In this document: positions 43,848 through 51,578 of the stretch, in pieces | Numbering within the stretch: the stretch's first letter is position 1 | Layout of the letters: each line of letters opens with the position of its first letter | Source of the DNA: Thalassobacillus_A hwangdonensis | GTDB lineage: Bacteria > Bacillota > Bacilli > Bacillales > Halobacillaceae | Assembly: GCF_042675915.1 (NCBI RefSeq) | Contig: NZ_JBHTKL010000005.1 | Span: 868,001-932,000, forward strand | Length of the DNA stretch: 64,000 nt | Direction: 5' to 3' | Notes under the pieces: generated by a model | Told to the model about the DNA's origin: nothing | The model's database searches: none | The model's input: only the letters and a program-made list of their open reading frames with translations | Made by a program: the position numbers and the translations under genes

Positions 43848-44185
43848 TGAAATGCTCCTTTACAATAGAATAATAAAAAAAGAATACTTATTTATCATAA
43901 GCGATATACTTTTATTTGTCATATCAAAAATTCCGACAAATAATTTTGAAAAATAATTATCCTTTTTCAGTTAAAAATTGTAATTTTCACTATTATGAAC
44001 CACTAGAGTATGCAATATTCAAGAAATGTTAATCGAAATTGAAACTTGTATAATAAAATCATATACCACCCGATTATGTCGAAAACTATTTAGACATATG
44101 CGCGCATCAGCAGAACGAATTTTGTTATAATGAGGTTGTTTCTACAAAATCATACATATTAACAATAGAGGAAGGTAGGGGTAGG
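43848..44185. other. AT-rich intergenic region before pgcA
   Basis: 338 bases between divergent genes. The only clear signal is an extended -10, TGTTATAAT, at 44123-44131 for pgcA. No RNA gene, repeat or small frame could be supported. Confidence 0.6.
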
Positions 44186-45913
44186 ATGGACTGGAAGACA
44201 AACCACCTCAGATGGAAAAATGCTGCATCATTGGATGCGGAACTTACAACTCAATTACAGCAGCTGCAGGAGGATGAAACCTCTTTGGAGGATGCTTTCT
44301 ATAAAAACCTTGAATTCGGTACAGGAGGCATGCGCGGTAAGCTTGGCCCTGGAACGAACCGAATGAACCTCTACACGATCCGCCGTGCAGTTGAAGGTTT
44401 AGCGAAGTACATAGAAAATCGTGGGCAGGAGTGGAAAGAAAAAGGAATTGCGATTGCCTATGATTCTCGTCATATGTCAAAGGAATTCGCTGTCGAAGCG
44501 GCTCGCGTCCTTGGTGCACACGGCATCAAAACCTATGTGTTCACTTCCTTGCGCCCGACTCCTGAACTTTCGTTTGCGGTACGTTACCTGCACACGGCAG
44601 GTGGTATTGTCATCACAGCGAGCCACAACCCGCCCGAATATAACGGCTTCAAAGTGTACAACGAAGATGGCGGACAACTGCCATTGGAGCAGGCAGCTGA
44701 AGTCATCGATTACGTCAATCAGGTCGAAAACGAACTCACTGTCGATGTAGCTGACCAAGTTGAGTTGGAAGAACAAGGCTTGCTGGAATGGATCGATAAG
44801 AAAGTGGATGATGCTTATTTGAAAGAGCTTCGTTCGGTAAGCTTCAATCCGCATATGAATCACGACATGGCTGACGAATTGCAAGTCGTCTTCACACCGC
44901 TTCACGGTACAGCGAAGTTCCTGGTCGAAGAAGGCCTGAAGCAGATGGGCTTGAAACACGTGCATACCGTCGAAGAACAGGCACAGCCTGACCCTGAATT
45001 TCCGTCAGTGGAATCTCCGAATCCTGAGGAGCATCAGGCATTCGAACTTGCGATTAAAAAAGGGAAGCAGGTAGGCGCGGATATTCTGATCGGCACGGAT
45101 CCTGACGCAGATCGCCTCGGTGTAGCTGTACCGGATGCAGATGATGATTATACGGTACTATCCGGAAACCAGCTCGGCGCGCTGATGCTGGATTACATCC
45201 TTTCCCAGCATTCGGATCTTCCGGATAATGGACTACTTATCAAGACGATCGTAACGTCCGAGTTCGGCCGCAAAGTCGCAGACTACTATGATGTCGCGAC
45301 CCTCGACACCTTGACAGGCTTTAAATTCATCGGAGAAAAAATTCGTGAATTCGAACGCACCGGAGAATATGAATTTTTATTCGGTTATGAAGAAAGCTAC
45401 GGTTTCCTCGTAAAAGAATTCGCTCGTGACAAGGATGCAGTCCAGGCTGCTATCCTTGCTGCAGAACTGGCCTTGTTCTGGAAGTCGAAAGGGAAGACGC
45501 TGCTGGAAGCGCTGGACGAACTTTATCAGCGTTATGGCTATTACGTGGAGGACCTGCAATCCATCAAGCTTGATGGAAAAGAAGGTACTGAAAAAATCCA
45601 ATCAATTATGGAAGCCTTCCGTGGCATGGAAATCGATCAAGTAGGATCGTTGAAGGTCGTCGCTGTCGAAGACTATGCATCCTCCAAGCGCCACCACGTG
45701 GCAGAAGGTAAAGAGAGTGAAATTACACTGCCGAAATCGAACGTACTTAAATTCATCTTGGAAGAGGATTGCTGGTTCTGCCTTCGTCCATCAGGTACGG
45801 AGCCGAAAATTAAATTCTATTATGGGGTGAAGTCGGATTCCTTCAACGAAAGTCTGGATCGCCTCGAACAACTGAAAACCTATGTGAATGAAAAATTGCA
45901 TGCACTCGTTTAA
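44186..45913 (+). CDS. pgcA: Alpha-phosphoglucomutase / phosphomannomutase
   Basis: Cytoplasmic enzyme of 575 residues that interconverts glucose-6-phosphate and glucose-1-phosphate, feeding UDP-glucose for teichoic acid and polysaccharide synthesis. Signatures are GTGGMRGKLGPGTNRMN, the active serine in ITASHNPPEYNGFK (about 145), the metal loop GTDPDADRLG, the sugar loop FGYEESYGF and the phosphate-binding RPSGTEPKIKFY. Length agrees with B. subtilis PgcA. It could also take glucose-1-phosphate released by the GH13_18 phosphorylase. ATG after AGGAAGGTAGGGG. Confidence 0.93.
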   Translation: MDWKTNHLRWKNAASLDAELTTQLQQLQEDETSLEDAFYKNLEFGTGGMRGKLGPGTNRMNLYTIRRAVEGLAKYIENRGQEWKEKGIAIAYDSRHMSKEFAVEAARVLGAHGIKTYVFTSLRPTPELSFAVRYLHTAGGIVITASHNPPEYNGFKVYNEDGGQLPLEQAAEVIDYVNQVENELTVDVADQVELEEQGLLEWIDKKVDDAYLKELRSVSFNPHMNHDMADELQVVFTPLHGTAKFLVEEGLKQMGLKHVHTVEEQAQPDPEFPSVESPNPEEHQAFELAIKKGKQVGADILIGTDPDADRLGVAVPDADDDYTVLSGNQLGALMLDYILSQHSDLPDNGLLIKTIVTSEFGRKVADYYDVATLDTLTGFKFIGEKIREFERTGEYEFLFGYEESYGFLVKEFARDKDAVQAAILAAELALFWKSKGKTLLEALDELYQRYGYYVEDLQSIKLDGKEGTEKIQSIMEAFRGMEIDQVGSLKVVAVEDYASSKRHHVAEGKESEITLPKSNVLKFILEEDCWFCLRPSGTEPKIKFYYGVKSDSFNESLDRLEQLKTYVNEKLHALV

Positions 45914-45918
45914 TCCGA

Positions 45919-45946
45919 AAGGCCGCCTGAATGGTGGCCTTTTTTG
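45919..45946 (+). terminator. Terminator after pgcA
   Basis: AAGGCCGCC and GGTGGCCTT stem followed by TTTTT. Confidence 0.85.
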
Positions 45947-46046
45947 GTCAAAATTATTCTATTACCATACATCGACAAATCCTGCATTTTGAGTATGCTA
46001 AAACGCAACTTTATACCTATGTAAATGTTATAAAAGGACTAGTAAT

Positions 46047-46075
46047 TTGTCAGATAGTATAGTAGACTGTATTTA
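46047..46075 (+). promoter_or_regulatory. Sigma-A promoter of the riboswitch-sinI unit
   Basis: TTGTCA (46047-46052), 17 bp, TATTTA (46070-46075). Transcription would begin about 15-20 bases before the aptamer. Confidence 0.65.
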
Positions 46076-46097
46076 TCAGAAAATTAAAAATAAGTCG

Positions 46098-46208
46098 CTA
46101 GTCAAAGGCAAACTTATCGAAAGGTAAGGACGCAAAGCTTCGGATCTAATGCTGCTCTTCCCGGGATCCATACATAAAAAAGAGCGAAGATGGCCGAGCT
46201 GCCTAAGG
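46098..46208 (+). promoter_or_regulatory. Cyclic di-GMP-I (GEMM) riboswitch aptamer
   Basis: The strand shows the GEMM core: GGCAAACTTATCGAAAGGTAAGG-type hairpin with its GAAA tetraloop (46108-46130), then GACGCAAAGC (46129-46138). A tetraloop receptor strand GGATCTAA (46142-46149) and a variable stem GCTCTT/AAGAGC (46154-46185) follow. Last come AGATGG and the closing hairpin GGCCGAGCTGCC (46192-46203). The GAAA loop, the GACGCAAAGC strand and the final hairpin match the established consensus. The aptamer ends about 27 bases before the start codon of a SinI-like gene. No obvious terminator lies between, so translational control is likely; on or off cannot be told. Confidence 0.85.
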
Positions 46209-46234
46209 TGATGGATGATGGAGGATGATCATTC

Positions 46235-46393
46235 ATGCAAACGAATTGGCGCAAGGAAGCAATCGATGTCGAGTGGGTAGTATTGATGTCAGAAGCCAAA
46301 GCCTTAGGTTTATCGAAACAAGAAGTTGAAGCATTTTTAAAAGAAAGAGCAGAGAGAAAGCCGACACTGCAGAGCAAATCTGCCGGCATTTAG
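46235..46393 (+). CDS. sinI: SinI-like antirepressor under riboswitch control
   Basis: Short gene of 52 residues. IDVEWVVLMSEAKALGLSKQEVEAFLK (read from residue 10) matches the SinI/SinR dimerisation helix pair; B. subtilis SinI has LDQEWVELMVEAKE at the same place. SinI proteins bind SinR through this helical hook and release its operators. ATG at 46235 with GGAGG 10 bases before. It is the first gene after the c-di-GMP-I aptamer. The C-terminal tail (RKPTLQSKSAGI) is unstructured. Its partner is probably the SinR-like protein encoded at 47290, or a SinR encoded elsewhere. Confidence 0.82.
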   Translation: MQTNWRKEAIDVEWVVLMSEAKALGLSKQEVEAFLKERAERKPTLQSKSAGI

Positions 46394-46401
46394 ACGACTG
46401 A

Positions 46402-46480
46402 GATCTTGTATAGAAAGATAAGACGCAAGCCGTACGTTGCCCTGGGACCTAAGGAGCAAATACGGCTTTGTTAATTTTTA
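46402..46480 (+). other. Structured RNA element after the sinI-like gene
   Basis: A small hairpin with a GAAA-containing loop, then GACGCAAGC (46422-46430), echoes the aptamer's TAAGGACGCAAAGC. A long hairpin AAGCCGTA/TACGGCTT (46427-46434 and 46461-46468) with inner TTGC/GCAA and CCT/AGG stems follows, then a loose T-rich tail. It may be a terminator, or a degenerate second aptamer-like element. Confidence 0.45.
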
Positions 46481-46531
46481 CAGAGAAAAAAAGCTTTTCT
46501 TTTTCAACGATCTGTCACATACTATAATTAT

Positions 46532-46553
46532 GAATACTGAATATTCAGAATTC
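46532..46553. promoter_or_regulatory. 22-bp near-perfect palindrome at the start of the IDEAL gene
   Basis: CTGAATATTCAG is a perfect 12-bp core, with GAAT and ATTC ends one base out. It is just downstream of a TATAAT (46523-46528), so it would cover the transcription start. It looks like an operator for an unidentified regulator. Confidence 0.5.
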
Positions 46554-46572
46554 TATGGGGGTGGACAAGTTG

Positions 46573-47022
46573 TTGACCGTTAAGATGCTCAAGCCCTATT
46601 ATGTGAAAGAAGACAGCCACTACACGCGCATCGTGCTTGCATATCAGTACTTTTCTGTATTGGTGGACGGACAGTTGTATCACTTCATTCCGAAAGAATC
46701 GAAAGAGATTATCATCGATCGCAAGAAAAACCGGATTCATAACGTCTATGATATTTTTGTTTTCCAAAGAGGTAAAAAAGTGATTTATGTGGCAGTTGCG
46801 GATCTGCTCGTGCTGCCGGAATTCATGACTCAGATCCAGTCGATTTTAAAAACGCATGACCGAATCGAAGAAAAAGAAGAAGATCCCTCAGAGTCCATTG
46901 GCTTGTTCGAAGAATTGGAAAAAGGGAACCTTCGCAGGTTGATTGACAAAGCCATTGATAATGGGGATGAAGTGCTTTTCAATCAATTGACCCAGAAGCT
47001 GAACCAAACGATAAGAAGTTGA
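46573..47022 (+). CDS. IDEAL-domain protein
   Basis: About 149 residues. The N-terminal ~100 form a beta-rich domain (YYVKEDSHYTRIVLAYQYFSV-type segments), followed by an acidic linker EEKEEDPSES, then the IDEAL motif RRLIDKAIDNGDEVLFNQLTQKL at the C-terminus. IDEAL domains occur in several Bacillaceae regulators and coat-related proteins; no function is fixed. GGGGGTGG favours a TTG start at 46573 (or 46570) over the ATG at 46555, which overlaps it. It lies between the two sin-like units. Confidence 0.68.
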   Translation: MTVKMLKPYYVKEDSHYTRIVLAYQYFSVLVDGQLYHFIPKESKEIIIDRKKNRIHNVYDIFVFQRGKKVIYVAVADLLVLPEFMTQIQSILKTHDRIEEKEEDPSESIGLFEELEKGNLRRLIDKAIDNGDEVLFNQLTQKLNQTIRS

Positions 47023-47030
47023 TGACTAGT

Positions 47031-47058
47031 GGGTGCCTAAATTCAGGCATCCATTTTT
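47031..47058 (+). terminator. Terminator of the IDEAL gene
   Basis: GGGTGCCT and AGGCATCC around a short loop, then ATTTTTG. Confidence 0.78.
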
Positions 47059-47191
47059 GTGGGAAAAGGTGAAAAAGTGTGCAGGATGGCGAAAAAATGA
47101 GAAAATGGCATAAGATGAACGATAACCTGCATAATATGAAAGGATATAGGGGTTTTCAAGCATAGTATTGTTCTTTATAATGAAATTAATA

Positions 47192-47207
47192 ATTCTTTAT
47201 TAAGAAC
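47192..47207. promoter_or_regulatory. SinR-like operator candidate, first site before the SinR-like gene
   Basis: ATTCTTTATTAAGAAC; exact reverse complement of 1777-1792. A half-site GTTCTTT is at 47170-47176, and GTTCAGAAC at 47208-47216 adds another partial box. Confidence 0.55.
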
Positions 47208-47247
47208 GTTCAGAACGCTGACGTACTAATTATTTTTTTGATTTGCA

Positions 47248-47263
47248 GTTCTTTTTAAAGAAC
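47248..47263. promoter_or_regulatory. SinR-like operator candidate, second site before the SinR-like gene
   Basis: GTTCTTTTTAAAGAAC, identical to 1943-1958, and at about the same distance from the start codon (26 bp here, 24 bp there). Confidence 0.65.
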
Positions 47264-47289
47264 GACCTTACTGAGTGGAGGTTTGTACA

Positions 47290-47514
47290 TTGATTGGACG
47301 ACGATTGAAAGAACTGCGATTGGACAAAGGTATATCTCTGAGTGAGCTCTCGAGAAGGTCGGGGGTGTCTAAATCCTATATCAGCAATATCGAGCGCGGG
47401 GTCCAAAAAAATCCATCATTGATTGTACTGAGAAAGCTATCGAAGACGCTGGACGTTACGATTGAGCAGCTTGTTGCCTGGAAGTTTGCCTCAAAGGACG
47501 AAAAAAGCAGTTAA
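47290..47514 (+). CDS. Short SinR-like repressor: DNA-binding domain only
   Basis: 74 residues starting MIGRRLKELRLDKGISLSELS, then SGVSKSYISNIERGVQKNPSLIVL. This aligns along its length with the N-terminal helix-turn-helix of B. subtilis SinR (MIGQRIKQYRKEKGYSLSEL). SinR has about 111 residues; this one stops before the C-terminal dimerisation domain. The TTG at 47290 is chosen because GGAGG is 8 bases upstream and the protein then begins like SinR. The stop is TAA, then TGA, then an in-frame SinI-like sequence. It probably binds the 16-bp repeats before its own gene and before the exopolysaccharide genes. Confidence 0.8.
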   Translation: MIGRRLKELRLDKGISLSELSRRSGVSKSYISNIERGVQKNPSLIVLRKLSKTLDVTIEQLVAWKFASKDEKSS

Positions 47515-47535
47515 TGAATGGAGATGGTGAACGCG

Positions 47536-47658
47536 GTGGAAACGAAAGTACTGGATGAAGAGTGGATCATGCTGATGAAGGAAGCGAAAGGGTTAGGGTT
47601 GTCGATTCAAGATGTTGAACGATTGCTGCAAACAAATAATGATGGAAGTAAAGAATAA
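47536..47658 (+). CDS. Second SinI-like (or detached SinR C-terminal) small protein
   Basis: 40 residues from a GTG at 47536 (an ATG at 47518 in the same frame would add six). LDEEWIMLMKEAKGLGLSIQDVERLL is the SinI/SinR dimerisation segment and is nearly as close to SinI LDQEWVELM as to the SinR C-terminus. It is in the same reading frame as the preceding repressor, separated by TAA TGA. It may be a SinI, or the dimerisation half of a split SinR. GGAGATGGTGA serves as ribosome site. The stop lies in a terminator stem. Confidence 0.72.
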   Translation: METKVLDEEWIMLMKEAKGLGLSIQDVERLLQTNNDGSKE

Positions 47659-47689
47659 TCCCGTGACATAACATTGTCGCGGGATTATT
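47654..47689. terminator. Bidirectional terminator between sin-like locus and yvyE
   Basis: 15-bp arms AATAATCCCGTGACA and TGTCGCGGGATTATT (one G-T pair). Both convergent genes have stop codons in the stem. Confidence 0.85.
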
Positions 47690-48335
47690 CTATCTCGTCA
47701 TCAGTTACCTCAATCTCTGCATAGTTGACATCTCCATGAATGAGCTCTGCCTGGCCACTTGTTAAATCGGTGATCCAATTCGAGAATTCGTCTTCACGTC
47801 CACTTTCTACGTAGACAACCAATTCCACAATTTCGAGATAGTTGATCGTCTCCAGATGGAAACTTGAGTTTCGAATTTCATTTTCCAATTTACCAAGAAG
47901 TGAGTAATCCGCCTTTACTGTCATTTCCCGCATCAATTGTCGTTTTACGATTCCAGTCGCTTTGATCGCTTCCGAGGTAGTACTCGAATAAGCACGGATC
48001 AGACCGCCTGCACCAAGTTTTATTCCTCCAAAATACCTTGTAACGACGACTGCAGTATCCTTCAGCCCTTTTCGTTTTAGTACTTCAAGCATAGGTACTC
48101 CGGCAGTTCCGCTTGGTTCCCCATCATCATTCGCCTTCTGGATCAGGTCATGTTCCCCGATCATATATGCCGAGCAATTATGGTTGGCATCGTTATGTTT
48201 TTTCTTGATTTCCTTAATGAACGTCTGTGCTTCTTCCTCGGTATCACATCGGCGTACATAGCCGATGAAGCGTGACTTTTGTATCGTTATCTCTGTGTAT
48301 CCTTCTTTTTTTACGGTATAATAACTTTCTAACAT
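47685..48335 (-). CDS. yvyE: YigZ/IMPACT family protein (YvyE)
   Basis: 216 residues. N-terminal UPF0029 domain with SRFIGYVRRCDTEEEAQTFI, DDGEPSGTAGVPMLEVL, and RYFGGIKLGAGGLIRAYSS; then a ferredoxin-like C-terminal domain. This is the IMPACT/YigZ family, whose eukaryotic member inhibits Gcn2; the bacterial role is not settled. Its location divergent from degS is the same as in B. subtilis, so this is the orthologue by synteny. Confidence 0.92.
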   Translation of the reverse strand: MLESYYTVKKEGYTEITIQKSRFIGYVRRCDTEEEAQTFIKEIKKKHNDANHNCSAYMIGEHDLIQKANDDGEPSGTAGVPMLEVLKRKGLKDTAVVVTRYFGGIKLGAGGLIRAYSSTTSEAIKATGIVKRQLMREMTVKADYSLLGKLENEIRNSSFHLETINYLEIVELVVYVESGREDEFSNWITDLTSGQAELIHGDVNYAEIEVTDDEIE

Positions 48336-48496
48336 GGTTTTAGAAAACCTCCTAAGCTTTAATTATAAGGCTGTTAAAACATCCCTGCAAATGAAATTTC
48401 AAGGATGGAATAAATGTATTTTTTCTTACGAAGACCCCCACAAAACGACATAGGAAAATCGAATGAGTATGTGAAAATTGATGGAGGAGAGTTAGG

Positions 48497-49636
48497 ATGA
48501 GTGAATTGAAAACTGGGGAAAAAGCACTTGATCATATCATCAAAGAGATGGTCGATACCGTATCCAACAGTAAAGATGAAATTTTTCATATCGGCGAAGA
48601 TTCACGCAATGAATTTGAAAAACTTCATAACGAACTGCTGGAAACGAAACAGCAGGTCATTTCCCTGATTGATGAAGGGGACAAGTTGGAACAGCAGGTC
48701 CGATTTTCCCGGAGAAGACTCTCTGAAGTCAGTAAACACTTCAAGAAATATTCCGAAGAGGAAATCCGCGAAGTGTATGAACAAACCCATGAACTGCAAA
48801 TGAAACTCTCTGTAAAAAGAGAAAAAGAAAAGCAGCTAAGAGAACGACGGGATGATCTCGAGCGCCGGTTGACGAACCTCGAGAAGACGGTTGAACGCGC
48901 AGAAGGGCTCGTTGGAAAAATCTCCGTCGTATTGAATTACCTGAATGACGACTTCCGTCAAGTTACCGAAGCTCTTGAAGACGCTAAGGAAAAGCAGGAG
49001 TTCGGCTTGCAGATCATCGAGGCGCAGGAAGAGGAACGCCGGAAGCTGTCACGTGAAATCCATGACGGTCCTGCACAGATGCTTGCAAATGTGATGATTC
49101 GTTCCGACTTGATCGACCGCACGTTCCGTGAACGTGGTGTTCAGGAAGCGTTGCAGGAAATCAAGGATGTGAAGATGATGGTTCGCAGCGCCTTATATGA
49201 AGTGCGCCGCATCATTTATGATTTGCGTCCGATGGCACTGGATGACCTTGGTCTGATCCCGACACTGAAAAAATATTTAGCTACCGTCAAGGAGTACGAC
49301 GGAATCGATATTACATTCACACCACTTGGCCGTGAGCGCCGACTTGAAAATAAATTCGAGGTCGCGCTGTTCCGTCTTGTCCAGGAAGCAGTGCAGAACG
49401 CGGTGAAACATGCGGAAGCGACTGAAATCCAGGTGAAAGCAGAACTTAAACATGATGCTGCCATCCTGATCATTAAGGATAACGGGAAAGGTTTCGATAC
49501 ATCTGTGAAAAAAGACAAGTCATTTGGCCTCGTCGGCATGCGTGAACGCGTTGACATGCTTGAGGGAGAGCTGACCATCGACTCCAAGCTTGGAAAAGGG
49601 ACTCTGGTCATGATACAGATGCCGCTGAACCGGTAA
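48497..49636 (+). CDS. degS: Sensor histidine kinase DegS
   Basis: Cytoplasmic kinase of 379 residues that phosphorylates DegU. A long coiled coil spans about residues 50-170, then EEERRKLSREIHDGPAQMLANV with the phosphorylated H189, the same number as in B. subtilis, and a HATPase domain with FRLVQEAVQNAVKHAEA and IIKDNGKGFD. No membrane segment, as expected. degU follows after 163 bases. Controls exoenzymes, competence and motility. Confidence 0.96.
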   Translation: MSELKTGEKALDHIIKEMVDTVSNSKDEIFHIGEDSRNEFEKLHNELLETKQQVISLIDEGDKLEQQVRFSRRRLSEVSKHFKKYSEEEIREVYEQTHELQMKLSVKREKEKQLRERRDDLERRLTNLEKTVERAEGLVGKISVVLNYLNDDFRQVTEALEDAKEKQEFGLQIIEAQEEERRKLSREIHDGPAQMLANVMIRSDLIDRTFRERGVQEALQEIKDVKMMVRSALYEVRRIIYDLRPMALDDLGLIPTLKKYLATVKEYDGIDITFTPLGRERRLENKFEVALFRLVQEAVQNAVKHAEATEIQVKAELKHDAAILIIKDNGKGFDTSVKKDKSFGLVGMRERVDMLEGELTIDSKLGKGTLVMIQMPLNR

Positions 49637-49799
49637 TTTCAGGTAACACTACCTAAACTTATGGAAATGTTTTATAATGAAATGTAACTCTAGGGAAATC
49701 GGCTAGTATACATTTGACCAACAAGTGGTTTCCCTTTAACCGATTAGGGGAAAACGTAGTACTAAAAAATATAGAGAACCGGATATGGGAGGAATTACC

Positions 49800-50480
49800 A
49801 TGACCACGAAGATTGTTTTGATTGATGACCATAAATTATTCCGCGAAGGCGTAAAACGAATTCTTGATTTCGAATCCTCATTTGAGGTAGTTGCTGAAGG
49901 CGATGACGGGGACACGGCCATCGACCTGATCGAGCAGCACGATCCTGATATCGTATTGATGGATATCAACATGCCGAACATGAACGGTGTGGAAGCGACT
50001 GCTGAAATCATCAAGCGCTACCCAGACCTGAAAGTCATCATCCTGTCCATCCACGATGATGAAAACTATGTGACACACGCGCTGAAGACTGGCGCCCAGG
50101 GGTACCTGTTGAAAGAGATGGATTCCGATGCATTGATCGATGCGATCAAGGTGGTCAGCGATGGAGGTTCCTACCTTCACCCGAAAGTCACTCACAACCT
50201 AGTGGCAGAATACCGCCGCCTGGCTGAATCGAGTGAAAGTGGACAAACTCTTAAAGCGATCGAATACCGCAAGCCACTGCACTTGTTGACTCGTCGTGAG
50301 TGTGAAGTGCTGCAATTGTTGGCTGATGGGAAAAGTAACCGTGGTGTTGCTGAATCACTTTATATCAGTGAAAAGACGGTCAAGAACCATGTGAGTAACA
50401 TTCTTCAAAAGATGAGTGTGAACGATCGTACGCAGGCAGTTGTTACGGCAATCAAGAATGGTTGGGTTGAAGTACTTTAA
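49800..50480 (+). CDS. degU: Response regulator DegU
   Basis: 226 residues of the NarL/LuxR type. Receiver domain with the acidic pair D10-D/E and phospho-acceptor D55 in DIVLMDINMPN, and T/K switch residues in ILSIHDD and LLKEMD. The C-terminal helix-turn-helix LTRRECEVLQLLADGKSNRGVAESLYISEKTVKNH is near residues 163-200. ATG at 49800 follows GGAGGAATTACC; the frame opens 15 bases earlier without a site. Works with DegS in the switch among motility, biofilm, competence and enzyme secretion. Confidence 0.96.
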   Translation: MTTKIVLIDDHKLFREGVKRILDFESSFEVVAEGDDGDTAIDLIEQHDPDIVLMDINMPNMNGVEATAEIIKRYPDLKVIILSIHDDENYVTHALKTGAQGYLLKEMDSDALIDAIKVVSDGGSYLHPKVTHNLVAEYRRLAESSESGQTLKAIEYRKPLHLLTRRECEVLQLLADGKSNRGVAESLYISEKTVKNHVSNILQKMSVNDRTQAVVTAIKNGWVEVL

Positions 50481-50491
50481 TAGAAATGTTT

Positions 50492-50524
50492 GCTCTGGGC
50501 TTATGCTCAGAGCTCTTTTTATTT
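50492..50524 (+). terminator. Terminator of degU
   Basis: GCTCTGGGC, TTAT, GCTCAGAGC, then TCTTTTTATTTT. Confidence 0.85.
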
Positions 50525-50684
50525 TACACATGTCCGTCGCCAGATAAGTAGTAGGAGGGCAGGAGAATCCTTGAACTTCCGATGATGGAAGAGAAGTTTG
50601 TGGTGATTTACAGTTGGAATTCATGTAAAATAGGGACATACAGACAGAGAAAAAGGAAATCAATACGAGGGAGAATGATAACTT

Positions 50685-51527
50685 ATGAAAACGGCGGTGT
50701 TGACGGATAGTACGGCCTATATACCTGAAGACGTCCGATCGAGCAAGCATATACATATGGTGCCGCTTAATGTCATCTTCGGCAATGAAGCATATAAAGA
50801 AGAAGTGGACATTGAAGCGGATGAATTTTATGAAATGGTCAGAAATGCAGATCAATTACCGAAAACATCTCAGCCTTCGGTCGGTCTGGTAGCCGAGAAG
50901 CTCGAAGAACTGTCAAAGGATTATGATGCGGTGGTCGCGATCCATCTTTCAAGTGGAATCAGCGGCACGTTCAATGGTACACAGGCGGCTTCGGAGATGG
51001 TCCAGGGAATTGATGTCCATGCCTTTGATTCTGAAATCAGCTGTTATATCCAAGGGTTTTATGTTCTGGAAGCGGCTGAGATGGCGGATAACGGTGCTAC
51101 ACCAGAACAAATCCTTGCTCGATTGGAAGAAATGAAACAATCAATCAATGCCTACTTTATGGTGGATGACCTCAGTCACCTTCAACGTGGAGGGCGTTTG
51201 AGCGGAGCGCAGGCATTTGTCGGTAGTCTGCTGCAAGTGAAACCTCTGCTTCACTTTGTTGATAAAAAGATTGTACCTTATGAAAAAATCCGCACACGTA
51301 AAAAAGCAGTCAAGCGCTTAGTTCAGCTTTTTGATAAAGAAAAAGTGGCAGGCGAAAACTATGCCTGTTCTGTAATCCATGCAAATCGACCTGAAGATGC
51401 AAAAGAGCTTAAAGCAGAATTGGAAGCGAAGTACGATGATGTTGAAGTGATCATCAGCTATTTCGGTCCGGTAATCGGTACTCACTTAGGCGAAGGTTCA
51501 CTCGGCCTAGGCTGGTATAAAAAGTAA
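50685..51527 (+). CDS. DegV family fatty-acid-binding protein
   Basis: 280 residues. AVLTDSTAYIPEDV at the start, TSQPSVG, AIHLSSGISGTFNG and DDLSHLQRGGRLSGAQAFVG are DegV signatures. Family members bind fatty acids and present them to FakA for phosphorylation. Downstream of degU as in B. subtilis yviA/degV. Own terminator follows. Confidence 0.93.
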   Translation: MKTAVLTDSTAYIPEDVRSSKHIHMVPLNVIFGNEAYKEEVDIEADEFYEMVRNADQLPKTSQPSVGLVAEKLEELSKDYDAVVAIHLSSGISGTFNGTQAASEMVQGIDVHAFDSEISCYIQGFYVLEAAEMADNGATPEQILARLEEMKQSINAYFMVDDLSHLQRGGRLSGAQAFVGSLLQVKPLLHFVDKKIVPYEKIRTRKKAVKRLVQLFDKEKVAGENYACSVIHANRPEDAKELKAELEAKYDDVEVIISYFGPVIGTHLGEGSLGLGWYKK

Positions 51528-51528
51528 A

Positions 51529-51559
51529 CTAGAGGAGGGTTACACCCTCCTTTTCTAGT
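51529..51559 (+). terminator. Terminator after the degV gene
   Basis: GGAGGGT, TAC loop, ACCCTCC, then TTTTC, with outer CTAG/CTAG. Confidence 0.8.
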
Positions 51560-51578
51560 AAAGGAGCTGATCTATAAG

